From Candidatus Apopatosoma intestinale (GTDB lineage Bacteria > Bacillota > Clostridia > Oscillospirales > CAG-272): a stretch of DNA of 43,931 nucleotides. Both the position numbers and the translations under genes were made by a program. This document shows, one piece after another, positions 25,937 through 34,190 of the stretch. The notes beneath the pieces were generated by a model. That model was given only the letters and a program-made list of their open reading frames with translations, had not been told where the DNA came from and searched no databases. The first letter of the stretch is position 1; the number at the start of each line of letters is the position of its first letter. The stretch is from contig DODZ01000003.1 of NCBI GenBank assembly GCA_003524145.1, forward strand, positions 1 through 43,931. The letters run 5' to 3'.

Positions 25937-27106
25937 TTATCTGAATTTTGAGACAGCCCTCAAGATAATATTTCGTTTTGTCCTGATTGCCGTGAAGGGG
26001 CAAAGCTCCTGACAGCAGTAGCATCGTATGCATTTTTCGCGCTCAATATGCGCGACGGTTTTGCCGCCTGCCTGCACCATGAATATAGTATGCTGCGGAC
26101 AGGAATTTTTACATTCGCCGCAACCGCGGCATTTTGCCGTATCTATCTCGGGGCGCGGCGAAAGTATCCTGCCGAAAATGCCGCCAGAGAAGAGCTTCAG
26201 CGCAGACATTGATGAGTTTCCCTTGCTTGTGGCGGGAACGATATCGCCGATGGCGACATCCTCGGGGCGCAGGAGCGGATATTCGAGCAGGTCGGCACTT
26301 TTCGGTATGCAGCCGCGCTTCTGCGACTGAATAACCGTGCCGACGCCGGAAAAGCCGAGTATTTTTTCTGCGGCGAGATCCGAGGCAAAAGGACTGCGGC
26401 TTGTGAGGATACAGCCCATCTTTTTCGGATTTCCGCCTGTAGGTCCGTCGCCCTCCATGCCTATTATCGCATCGGTTATCGCTATAACCTCACATCTGCG
26501 GCAATGCATATCGCAGAGGTCGCATATCATGGATTCGAAATCATCATATTCGGGATGAGCCGCATGCATTTCAAATTTTTCTATGCCGGGGATGGTACCG
26601 AATAGATTTTTTACTGCACCGCTCATCGCCGTGAGCGAATGGGTTTTCAGCTTGCAGACATCGAAAATAACATCGGCATCTGCTATGGGAGAGATGATAT
26701 TGAAGCTTTTTACGGATTTCCCCTCGGGGAAATTGAGCGTCTGCGCGGAAATATCTGTATTGAAGCATACGCGCAGATCCTTTGCGGCATCGTACATTCC
26801 GCAGACACGGTAAAATCCGTCCATGCGTTGTGCCGAATAGACGCCGCCGGGGCTTTCCGCCACGGTAGGCTCTATACCTGCTTCATTCAGGAGAAGAAGA
26901 AGCGCGCGGATTACGGAAGGGTGGGTGGTAGCCGCTGCTTCGGGCGGTTTTTTCATAACGAGGTTAGGCTTTATAACTATTCTTTTGCCGCGCATGCCGG
27001 CTATATTTATGCCGAGCACCGCAAAATGGGATGCGAGGATTTCCTTTATTTTTGCTGTATCGTATTCATCTGCCGCAGATACGGCGACTTTCCTGCTGTA
27101 TTCCAT
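25937..27106 (-). CDS. DUF362 protein with two [4Fe-4S] clusters
   Basis: A 389-residue protein: a DUF362 domain (residues 1-300, with K-P-N-L-V-M-K and D-V-C-K-L-K-T-H) followed by a bacterial ferredoxin domain with two clusters, C-R-G-C-G-E-C-K-N-S-C-P and C-I-R-C-Y-C-C-Q-E-L-C-P. It is probably a cytosolic redox protein; partner and reaction are unknown. It is common in anaerobes. A promoter lies 30 bp upstream, and ispE follows. Confidence 0.88.
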   Translation of the reverse strand: MEYSRKVAVSAADEYDTAKIKEILASHFAVLGINIAGMRGKRIVIKPNLVMKKPPEAAATTHPSVIRALLLLLNEAGIEPTVAESPGGVYSAQRMDGFYRVCGMYDAAKDLRVCFNTDISAQTLNFPEGKSVKSFNIISPIADADVIFDVCKLKTHSLTAMSGAVKNLFGTIPGIEKFEMHAAHPEYDDFESMICDLCDMHCRRCEVIAITDAIIGMEGDGPTGGNPKKMGCILTSRSPFASDLAAEKILGFSGVGTVIQSQKRGCIPKSADLLEYPLLRPEDVAIGDIVPATSKGNSSMSALKLFSGGIFGRILSPRPEIDTAKCRGCGECKNSCPQHTIFMVQAGGKTVAHIEREKCIRCYCCQELCPFTAIRTKRNIILRAVSKFR

Positions 27107-27136
27107 TGCTTTTTTTCTCCGTAATTATGAGAGTGC

Positions 27137-27165
27137 ATATAATCACATCATATATGATATCACAA
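27137..27165 (-). promoter_or_regulatory. Probable promoter of the DUF362 gene, with internal palindrome
   Basis: On the minus strand, TTGTGA (27165-27160) and TTATAT (27142-27137) are 17 bp apart. The spacer contains the perfect palindrome ATCATATATGAT (27147-27158), a possible operator. Confidence 0.55.
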
Positions 27166-27273
27166 GTGCAGGAAAAATGCAAGTGGCAATAGGAAATAGT
27201 GAGGAAATTTACAAAATGTTATTATTTTGAATAGAGAATTTTGCAAACAAAATTATTTTTGAGACAAAAACTC

Positions 27274-27302
27274 TTGCATTTTGAAAAAAGATATGGTAAA
27301 AT
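27274..27302 (+). promoter_or_regulatory. Promoter of tRNA-Leu
   Basis: TTGCAT (27274-27279) and TAAAAT (27297-27302) with 17-bp spacing, ending 14 bp before the tRNA. Confidence 0.75.
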
Positions 27303-27316
27303 AAGTCCGTTCATAT

Positions 27317-27403
27317 GCCGGAATGACGGAATTGGCAGACGTACGGGACTCAAAATCCCGCGGTGGCAACATCGTGCGGGTTCGACCCCCGCTTCCGGCA
27401 CCA
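27317..27403 (+). tRNA. tRNA-Leu (anticodon CAA)
   Basis: An 87-nt class II tRNA. The acceptor arms GCCGGAA and TTCCGGC pair, the anticodon stem CGGGA/TCCCG (27344-27348 with 27356-27360) encloses CTCAAAA with anticodon CAA at 27351-27353, a long variable arm follows, the T arm contains GTTCGACCC, and CCA is encoded. It reads UUG codons. It has its own promoter and terminator. Confidence 0.97.
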
Positions 27404-27444
27404 AAAATCGACAGACTTCGCAGAAGCCTGTCGATTTTACTTTT
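27404..27444 (+). terminator. Terminator of tRNA-Leu
   Basis: AAAATCGACAG and CTGTCGATTTT form an 11-bp stem with a further CTTC/GAAG pair in the loop (27404-27438), followed by ACTTTTT. Confidence 0.9.
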
Positions 27445-27549
27445 TCACTCTTCACTTTGGCGAACTTACGGCTTTATGCAAAGCACTTCCGCGCTTCGAT
27501 ACCGCTATGGAAAACTTAATTTTTCTTCATTAAATTTTGGAAAATTTCA

Positions 27550-27578
27550 TTGACTTTCGCTCACATATATGTTAATAT
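27550..27578 (+). promoter_or_regulatory. Promoter of the carboxyltransferase/Na+ pump operon
   Basis: TTGACT (27550-27555) and TAATAT (27573-27578) with 17-bp spacing. The leader to ATG 27696 is about 110 nt and includes a strong GGGGGAGG site at 27599-27606 not used by any annotated gene. Confidence 0.75.
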
Positions 27579-27695
27579 ATTGGTATAAAAATTAGAATGG
27601 GGGAGGATTGGATTTGATATTCATCCCTCTTCTGTCCGAAAAATAAAAAACAAATATTCTTGTAATCGTAAAAGCGATTGGAAAGGAAGAAAAAT

Positions 27696-29099
27696 ATGGC
27701 AAGTTACGAAACAAGCGCCGAGCTTCGCCGCGCGGTGGAAGCCGCCGAAACGGTAGCCGACGCAAAGCTTGCAAAGCTCGGAAAGCTCTCTGCTTCCGCC
27801 CGCATGAAGCTTCTTTTCGACGAGGGCACCTTCGTTGAAATAGGAAAATACATCGGGCGCAAGTCAACAGAGCTTGACAGCGGCGAGGATGACAGCCTTG
27901 AGCCTGTTGTCACAGGCTACGGCGCTGTAAACGGCGTTCTTGTATTCGCATTTTCGCAGGATTATTCCCGTCTCTCGGGCGCACTCGGCGAAATGCACGC
28001 AAAAAAGATTTGCAATGTCTATGATATGGCTGAGAAATCCTGTTCTCCTGTCGTGGGCATTTTTGACAGCGCAGGTGCAAAGATTCTCGAGGGCGTTGAT
28101 GCTCTCGCGGGCTACGGCGAAGTGATGGCAAAGGCGGCAAACGCCGATATACCTCAGATAGCCGTAATCTCCGGTCCCTGCACGGGCGCAAATGCCGTTA
28201 TCTCTCAGATGATGGATATCACAGTCACCGCGGCAAAGACAGGCGAAATGCGCATGGCATCCTCTGCGGTGCTGGAGGATAAGACTCTCGGCACTCCCGA
28301 GAAGCTGGCAGAGCAGGGCATTTCCGCGATAACGGCGGCAGATGATGCCGACGCTCTCGCAAAGGTTCGCACACTCATCTCCTGTTTCGGCGGCGAATTT
28401 GTTACCTCCGACAATGCAAACCGCGCTGTGAATATCGACTCTCTCATGCAGGGCGAATATGATGTTCATGCGGTTATAAACGAAGTATTTGACGCAGGCT
28501 CGTTTATCGAGCTTTATGCGGAAAGTGCCGGAATGATAGTCTGCGGTCTCGCCGCTATGAACGGCAAGGTCGTCGGCGTAATGGCAAACAATCCCGCAGT
28601 CAAAGGCGGCAAACTCTGCCCCGGTTCTGCGGATAAAGCGCTGAAATTCCTCGGCATATGCGACCGTTATGCGGTTCCCGTTATCACGCTTGCCGACAGT
28701 TGCGGTATTCCCTCGAGCGACAGAGCCGAGGAAAAAGGACTTGCATACAAGCTCGCCCTTTTTGCCAAGGCTTATGCCACGGCGAGAGTCCCGAAGATAA
28801 GCGTTATACTCGGCAGAGCATACGGCTCCTTATATTCGATATTCGGCTCCAAGGCGATAGGTGCCGATATAGCATTCGCTCTGGACAGTGCAAAGATAGC
28901 TGCCATGGCTCCGGAAGCCGCCGTAGAATTTCTCGGTATTGTAAATGATGAGTCGAAGCACAATGAAACAGCCGAAAAATGGGCAGGCGAATTTGCTTCT
29001 CCCATCCGTGCGGCAAAGAGCGGTCATATCGACGATATCATAGCTTCGAGCGAGCTTCGGGCGAGAATTGCCGCCGCAGTCGAAATGCTTACGGCATAA
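27696..29099 (+). CDS. Carboxyl transferase domain protein (MmdA/12S-like)
   Basis: A 467-residue crotonase-fold carboxyltransferase, the CoA-ester half of biotin-dependent decarboxylases and transcarboxylases. The first half has the S-A-G-A-K-I-L-E-G and G-P-C-T-G-A-N-A segments, the second G-S-A-D-K-A-L-K-F and A-Y-G-S-L-Y-S-I-F-G-S-K. It is shorter than typical methylmalonyl-CoA decarboxylase alpha subunits (about 510), and the usual V-P-G-F-L-P-G-x-x-Q-E loop is replaced by S-C-G-I-P-S-S-D-R-A-E-E. Family certain, acyl-CoA substrate open. ATG 27696 follows GAAAGGAAG; four pump genes follow closely. Confidence 0.9.
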   Translation: MASYETSAELRRAVEAAETVADAKLAKLGKLSASARMKLLFDEGTFVEIGKYIGRKSTELDSGEDDSLEPVVTGYGAVNGVLVFAFSQDYSRLSGALGEMHAKKICNVYDMAEKSCSPVVGIFDSAGAKILEGVDALAGYGEVMAKAANADIPQIAVISGPCTGANAVISQMMDITVTAAKTGEMRMASSAVLEDKTLGTPEKLAEQGISAITAADDADALAKVRTLISCFGGEFVTSDNANRAVNIDSLMQGEYDVHAVINEVFDAGSFIELYAESAGMIVCGLAAMNGKVVGVMANNPAVKGGKLCPGSADKALKFLGICDRYAVPVITLADSCGIPSSDRAEEKGLAYKLALFAKAYATARVPKISVILGRAYGSLYSIFGSKAIGADIAFALDSAKIAAMAPEAAVEFLGIVNDESKHNETAEKWAGEFASPIRAAKSGHIDDIIASSELRARIAAAVEMLTA

Positions 29100-29111
29100 G
29101 GAGGGATTACC

Positions 29112-29489
29112 ATGTATCTTTCCGATATACTTGCGGCTGTGCCGGAAACAGTAGAAGCAACTGCGGAAACCACGCTGTCTATAGGTGAGCGTGTTTCCAA
29201 GGGACTCGGTACCTCTCTTCTCGGAATGGCGACGATATTCGTCATGCTCACGGTGCTCTTCATCATGATGAAGCTGATGAGTGCCGTTTTCGGGAAAAAC
29301 GATAAAAAAGCGGAGAAATCCGTTCCCGCAGCACTTCCGGAGAAAGCGCCTGCTCCCGTAACGGTGCAGACAGAAGCTGAGGATGAGGAGGAAACCGTAG
29401 CCGCTATAGTTGCCGCGATTTCCGCCTGCACGGGAAGCTCTCCCGCTTCCTTCCGCGTAGTATCTTTCAAGCGTGTATATTTTAACTGA
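29112..29489 (+). CDS. OadG family Na+ pump subunit
   Basis: A 125-residue protein with one transmembrane helix (about residues 33-58), an acidic alanine/proline-rich linker and a conserved C-terminal tail (V-A-A-I-V-A-A-I-S then S-F-R-V-V-S). This is the layout of the gamma/delta subunit of oxaloacetate and methylmalonyl-CoA decarboxylases, which holds the complex together at the membrane. GGAGG precedes ATG 29112. Confidence 0.85.
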   Translation: MYLSDILAAVPETVEATAETTLSIGERVSKGLGTSLLGMATIFVMLTVLFIMMKLMSAVFGKNDKKAEKSVPAALPEKAPAPVTVQTEAEDEEETVAAIVAAISACTGSSPASFRVVSFKRVYFN

Positions 29490-29506
29490 TTATATATGGA
29501 GGAATT

Positions 29507-29908
29507 ATGAAAACTTATAATGTTATTGTAAACGGAAAGGCTTATACCGTTTCCGTAGAAGAAGTAAACGGCGCCGCTCCCGCAGCGGTTTCCGCTCCCG
29601 TAGCAGCACCCGCTCCCGCAGCAGCTCCCGCTCCCGCAGCAGCACCCGCTCCCGCAGCGGAGCCCGCTTACGCGGCAGCTCCCGCAGGAGAAGCAAAGGT
29701 AACGGTCACAGCTCCCATGCCCGGCACCATAGTTGCAGTGAATGTTACCGTCGGACAGAAGGTTGAAAAGGGCACGGTTCTCTGCCTGCTCGAAGCCATG
29801 AAAATGGAAAATGAAATCATGGCTCCCGAGGGCGGCACGGTAACAGGCGTCGCCACATCGAAGGGCGCTTCCGTCAACGCGGGCGACATACTCATCACCA
29901 TAGCGTAA
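29507..29908 (+). CDS. Biotin carboxyl carrier protein of the decarboxylase
   Basis: A 133-residue biotinyl protein. A short N-terminal strand region, an alanine/proline-rich swinging linker (about residues 23-60) and a biotinyl domain with E-A-M-K-M-E-N, where the lysine is biotinylated. It ferries CO2 between the two carboxyltransferases and the membrane pump. The linker DNA (29570-29680) is an imperfect repeat of GCTCCCGCAGCA-like units that could vary in length. GGAGG precedes ATG 29507. Confidence 0.93.
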   Translation: MKTYNVIVNGKAYTVSVEEVNGAAPAAVSAPVAAPAPAAAPAPAAAPAPAAEPAYAAAPAGEAKVTVTAPMPGTIVAVNVTVGQKVEKGTVLCLLEAMKMENEIMAPEGGTVTGVATSKGASVNAGDILITIA

Positions 29909-29948
29909 GGATTTGTTTTCATATTATATATATTGGTGGTGAAAGAAA

Positions 29949-31175
29949 TTGATAGAAGCTATAAAAAATTTATGGGAAACTACCGGTCTCTTTCAGTTTG
30001 AAAGCACCGAGCTTATGATAAAGACGCTCATAATGTATGTCATCGTCGGTGTGCTCGTATATCTTGCCGTTGTAAAGGGCTTTGAGCCTCTGCTCCTGCT
30101 CCCGATAGCGACAGGCATGCTCCTCGCAAATCTGCCCGGCGCAAATCTTTTCCATATGGAATGGTTTGTGGACGGCGTGCCTGTGATGCGCGACGGTATT
30201 GAGGTCATGTCAACCAAGCTTTCCGATGTCGTTTCATACGCTGTCGGAAACGGCGGACTCCTCGATATACTTTATCTCGGTGTTAAACTCGGTATTTATC
30301 CCTCACTCATATTCCTCGGCGTAGGCGCGATGACGGACTTTTCTCCGCTCATATCAAACCCCAAAAGCATATTCCTCGGCGGCGCTGCACAGCTCGGCGT
30401 ATTCATGGCTTTCTTCGGCGCTCTGCTTTTCGGCTTCTCGCCTCAGGTAGCCAGTGCCATAGGTATCATCGGCGGTGCGGACGGTCCCACTGCCATACTT
30501 GTGACAAAAATACTCGCACCCGAATATCTCGGACCGATAGCTATAGCGGCATATTCATATATGGCGCTTATTCCTATGATTCAGCCCCCGATAATGAAGC
30601 TGATGACAACAAAGAAGGAGCGTAGTGTAGTTATGACAACGCTCCGCCCCGTTTCCAAGAAGGAGCTTGTGATATTCCCGATAATGGTTATCATCGTGGT
30701 GTGTCTCATGCTTCCCGATGCCGCTCCTCTCATAGGCTTCCTCATGTTCGGAAACCTGCTTAATGTAAGCGGCGTTACCGACCGTCTTTCCAAGACTGCT
30801 CAGAATGAGCTTATCAATATCGTCACGATATTCCTCGGAATATCCGTCGGCGCTACGGCAAGTGCAAAGACCTTTCTTGATGCAAAGACTCTGCTCATTA
30901 TCGCACTCGGTCTTGTGGCGTTCTGTTTCTCGACCTTCGGCGGACTTCTCGGCGGCAAGATAATGTATCTTCTCTCGGGCGGCAAGGTAAATCCGCTTAT
31001 CGGCTCTGCGGGCGTTTCCGCCGTACCTATGGCGGCGCGCGTATCGCAGAAAGTCGGTCAGGAGGAGGTTCCCGGAAACTTCCTGCTCATGCACGCAATG
31101 GGACCGAATGTTGCCGGCGTTATAGGCTCGGCTATCGCGGCAGGCGTATTTCTTGCGCTCTACCAAGTTAAGTAA
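29949..31175 (+). CDS. oadB: Na+-transporting decarboxylase beta subunit
   Basis: A 408-residue polytopic membrane protein of the OadB/MmdB/GcdB family, which decarboxylates carboxybiotin and pumps Na+ outward. The G-G-A-D-G-P-T-A-I motif with the ion-site aspartate is intact near residue 180, as is the N-x-x-G-x-S-type region. Translation most likely starts at TTG 29949 behind GGTGGTGAAAG, giving M-I-E-A-I-K-N-L-W. The next gene follows by 15 bp. The name oadB is for the family; the substrate is set by the other subunits. Confidence 0.93.
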   Translation: MIEAIKNLWETTGLFQFESTELMIKTLIMYVIVGVLVYLAVVKGFEPLLLLPIATGMLLANLPGANLFHMEWFVDGVPVMRDGIEVMSTKLSDVVSYAVGNGGLLDILYLGVKLGIYPSLIFLGVGAMTDFSPLISNPKSIFLGGAAQLGVFMAFFGALLFGFSPQVASAIGIIGGADGPTAILVTKILAPEYLGPIAIAAYSYMALIPMIQPPIMKLMTTKKERSVVMTTLRPVSKKELVIFPIMVIIVVCLMLPDAAPLIGFLMFGNLLNVSGVTDRLSKTAQNELINIVTIFLGISVGATASAKTFLDAKTLLIIALGLVAFCFSTFGGLLGGKIMYLLSGGKVNPLIGSAGVSAVPMAARVSQKVGQEEVPGNFLLMHAMGPNVAGVIGSAIAAGVFLALYQVK

Positions 31176-31190
31176 AGAAAGGATAAAGTC

Positions 31191-32585
31191 ATGGCTAAAG
31201 TTAAAATTTGCGAAACAGTCCTGCGTGACGCTCACCAGTCGCTTGTCGCCACAAGAATGACAACTGAGCAGATGCTCCCCATTCTCGAGGAGATGGACAA
31301 GGTCGGCTACTACGCGCTTGAGGCATGGGGCGGTGCCACGTTTGATGCCTGCCTGCGCTTCCTCGATGAGGACCCGTGGGAAAGACTCCGCAAGATAAGA
31401 GATAAGGTTAAAAATACAAAGCTCCAGATGCTTTTCCGCGGTCAGAATATTCTCGGATATCGCCACTATGCGGACGATGTCGTGGAATATTTCGTTCGGA
31501 AATCCATCGCAAACGGCATTGATATACTCAGAATTTTTGACGCGCTCAATGACCCGAGAAACCTCAAAACCGCTATTGATGCGACAATAAAAGAGGGCGG
31601 TCATGTTCAGGCGGCAATAAGCTATACCACAAGCCCCGTCCATACGAACGAAGGCTTTGCAAAATACGCAAAGCAGCTTGAGGAGATGGGTGCAAATTCC
31701 ATCTGCATCAAGGATATGGCGGGTCTGCTCAAGCCTTATGACGCATATGAGCTTGTTTCCCTGATAAAGCAGAATGTAAAGATTCCCGTTCAGCTTCATA
31801 CGCACTATACATCCGGTCTTGCCTCTATGACCGTGCTAAAGGCTATAGAGGCGGGCGTCGATATAGTCGATACGGCTATTTCTCCTCTCGCTATGGGCAC
31901 GAGCCAGCCGCCTACGGAGTCGCTCGTTGCAGCCCTTGCCGGAACAGAATATGACACCGGTCTTGACCTTGCTCAGCTTGATAAGATATGCAAGTATTTC
32001 ACACCTATCCGCGAGCAGTTCCTTGAGAGCGGTCTGCTTAATCCCAATGTGCTGAAAGTGGATGTGAACGCGCTTCTCTATCAGGTTCCCGGCGGTATGC
32101 TTTCAAACCTTGTTTCCCAGCTTAAGCAGGCAGGCAAGCTCGATAAGCTTCCCGAGGTTCTTGCCGAGGTTCCGAATGTAAGAAAAGATGCGGGTTATCC
32201 CCCGCTTGTTACTCCTTCCTCCCAGATTGTCGGCACGCAGGCTGTGCTCAATATCATCAGCGGCGAGCGCTATAAGATGGTCTCCAAGGAATTTAAGGGT
32301 ATCGTTCGCGGCGAATACGGCAAGACTCCCGTAGATATCGCTCCCGACTTCCGCAAGAAGATAATCGGAAACGAAAAGCCGATAACATATCGTCCCGCAG
32401 ACGCGCTCGAGCCCGAGCTTGACAAGCTTCGCGAGGAGGTAAAGCCGTGGGCTATACAGGATGAGGATGTCCTCTCCTATGCGCTCTTTGAGCAGGTTGC
32501 CGTCAAGTTTTTCGAGAAGAGAAAAGCGAAAATGTACGGCATAGATAAAAATTCCGACAGCGAAAATAAGATACATTCCGTATAA
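31191..32585 (+). CDS. oadA: Pyruvate/oxaloacetate carboxyltransferase subunit (OadA/5S-like)
   Basis: A 464-residue TIM-barrel carboxyltransferase. R-D-A-H-Q-S near residue 13, C-I-K-D-M-A-G-L (biotin/metal-site lysine) and V-Q-L-H-T-H-Y-T-S-G (metal histidines) match oxaloacetate decarboxylase alpha and transcarboxylase 5S. It ends with the conserved helical domain and lacks a fused biotinyl domain, consistent with the separate carrier encoded two genes upstream. AAAGGA precedes ATG 31191; a strong terminator follows. Confidence 0.94.
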   Translation: MAKVKICETVLRDAHQSLVATRMTTEQMLPILEEMDKVGYYALEAWGGATFDACLRFLDEDPWERLRKIRDKVKNTKLQMLFRGQNILGYRHYADDVVEYFVRKSIANGIDILRIFDALNDPRNLKTAIDATIKEGGHVQAAISYTTSPVHTNEGFAKYAKQLEEMGANSICIKDMAGLLKPYDAYELVSLIKQNVKIPVQLHTHYTSGLASMTVLKAIEAGVDIVDTAISPLAMGTSQPPTESLVAALAGTEYDTGLDLAQLDKICKYFTPIREQFLESGLLNPNVLKVDVNALLYQVPGGMLSNLVSQLKQAGKLDKLPEVLAEVPNVRKDAGYPPLVTPSSQIVGTQAVLNIISGERYKMVSKEFKGIVRGEYGKTPVDIAPDFRKKIIGNEKPITYRPADALEPELDKLREEVKPWAIQDEDVLSYALFEQVAVKFFEKRKAKMYGIDKNSDSENKIHSV

Positions 32586-32601
32586 CAACACCCAGCTTAG
32601 C

Positions 32602-32652
32602 AAAATCGGGGCGGTAGATCGGTTTTGCCGATTTATCTGCCCCGATTTTTCT
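32602..32652 (+). terminator. Terminator of the carboxyltransferase/Na+ pump operon
   Basis: AAAATCGGGGC..GATCGG (from 32602) pairs with CCGAT..GCCCCGATTTT (to 32648) to form a long interrupted stem of about 19 pairs with a TTTTG loop, followed by more T residues. Confidence 0.9.
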
Positions 32653-32681
32653 GTTTGCGTTTTTCAACGAGGCGGATTTTC

Positions 32682-33707
32682 ATGAATTTTGACACTTCAT
32701 TTTTTCGATTTTTCGAAACAACATGCTTTCCCGTTTTTGTAACAGATATAAACGGAAAGGTTCTTTTTAAAAACAGCTGCGCGGCAAAGTATCTGCACAC
32801 GGTACGCAAAGGCTCAAATCTCTTTTTCCATATGACCGGCGGAGATCCGGATATCGCGAAAAACGGGAAGATAGGTCTTGCTCTTTTTCCCGACAGCTTT
32901 CTTTACAGCCGTGCACTTATATTCACGCTCGGCGAAAACAGGGAGAAGCATCTGATTTTTGCTTTTCTCACAAAATTGCAGATGAATGATTATGAAGATA
33001 CATATTCATATCTTGCAAAAAAATTTTCTTCGGATTTCATAAGCTTTCTCGCGTTTATCAAAGCCGAAGAATACGGCGATGCGGATATGCTCGCACCATC
33101 GCGCCTCTATACTGAAATGGCAGACAGAATATGCTTTGAGTCGGAGGATTTTGTCGGCTCATATCTCTGCGATATGGCTGATTTTCTTATGAAAATCAAG
33201 AGCCGTTGCTCGCGTGCCTTTTCCGCGCTCGGCTACAGGATGGATTACTTCGCTACGAAGATATTTCTTGAAAACAGATTTGTTTCGCTTAATGTCGGCG
33301 ATTTCGCCTTTTCGTTTTTTATGGCGCTTTATGCCGTGATGCGAAATTCCGCAGACAAGGCAATCTCGATAAAGGCAGACTACGACGCGCTTCGCATGAG
33401 TATAAGGATAACCGTTTCTTCTCCGGCGGCGGGTCTTGCTGACGGAATATACCGTGAGGAGGAAATAATTCCCGAGTGCGCAGCGGAAATAAAGCTGTGC
33501 GACAGACTTCCTTGCTATGCAAGGCGCTTTTCCTGCTCGGTGAAAGACGGCATCCTCTCTGCAACGGCATTTCTCGATATATATAAAACTGACGGCACGG
33601 GTGTGCGCAGTGTTGCAGAGAAGCCTTCATACCGCGGTGCATATGCTATGCTTTCATTTACAAGGGCGATGCTCTCGGATTTTTTGAGAAACGGAGAAAA
33701 ACATTGA
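32682..33707 (+). CDS. Unknown PAS-like regulatory protein
   Basis: A 341-residue soluble protein. Residues 10-110 look like a PAS sensor (C-F-P-V-F-V-T-D-I-N-G-K-V-L-F-K-N), followed by a helical region and a C-terminal part that resembles the layout of a histidine kinase. I see no phosphorylatable H-E motif and no N/G1/G2 ATP-binding motifs, so if it derives from a kinase it is degenerate. ATG 32682 follows GAGGCGG; the upstream part of the open frame overlaps a terminator. It overlaps the next gene by 4 bp. Confidence 0.55.
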   Translation: MNFDTSFFRFFETTCFPVFVTDINGKVLFKNSCAAKYLHTVRKGSNLFFHMTGGDPDIAKNGKIGLALFPDSFLYSRALIFTLGENREKHLIFAFLTKLQMNDYEDTYSYLAKKFSSDFISFLAFIKAEEYGDADMLAPSRLYTEMADRICFESEDFVGSYLCDMADFLMKIKSRCSRAFSALGYRMDYFATKIFLENRFVSLNVGDFAFSFFMALYAVMRNSADKAISIKADYDALRMSIRITVSSPAAGLADGIYREEEIIPECAAEIKLCDRLPCYARRFSCSVKDGILSATAFLDIYKTDGTGVRSVAEKPSYRGAYAMLSFTRAMLSDFLRNGEKH

Positions 33708-34180
33708 AACTGTATATAAAACAAAAGGTGTTTTCCGTAGGCGACAGATTTACCGTGCGCGATGAAAACGGAAACGACAGATATTTTGTAGAGGGCGAGA
33801 TTTTCACATTCCGGAGAAAATTTCATATCAGCGATACGGGCGGAAACGAGGTCGCCTATATAGAGGCACAGCGTATGCTGAATTTTATGCCGGAATACGA
33901 TATTTATCTCGGCGGAAAATATGCCGCCACGATATCAAAAAAACTTACCTTCTTCATCCATGAATACAGTATAGACGGCGAGGGAATAGAAATCGAAGGT
34001 GACGCCTTCAGCCATAACTACGAGATAACAAAATCCGGCTCCCCGATAGCATATATCCATAAGGAATGGTTTACATGGGGAGATTCCTACTGCATAGATA
34101 TTGCAAGCGGAATAGATGAGCTTCTCGCGGTTTCGATAGCGATAACAATAGATTCCGTAATGGACAGAAACGGCAATTAA
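33704..34180 (+). CDS. LURP-one-related (tubby-like fold) protein
   Basis: A 158-residue all-beta protein. K-Q-K-V-F-S-V-G-D-R-F-T-V-R-D at the start, repeated strand pairs with conserved glycines, and W-F-T-W-G-D-S-Y-C-I-D-I near the end match the LURP-one family, which shares the tubby/scramblase fold. The bacterial function is unknown. The start is TTG 33704, which overlaps the TGA of the preceding gene (TTGA), with GGAG upstream. Confidence 0.82.
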   Translation: MKLYIKQKVFSVGDRFTVRDENGNDRYFVEGEIFTFRRKFHISDTGGNEVAYIEAQRMLNFMPEYDIYLGGKYAATISKKLTFFIHEYSIDGEGIEIEGDAFSHNYEITKSGSPIAYIHKEWFTWGDSYCIDIASGIDELLAVSIAITIDSVMDRNGN

Positions 34181-34190
34181 GGAGAAACAA

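Noticed and set aside
29570..29680. GCTCCCGCAGCA-like repeats taken as a CRISPR or satellite
   Set aside because: They encode the alanine/proline linker of the biotin carrier in frame; no spacers are present.
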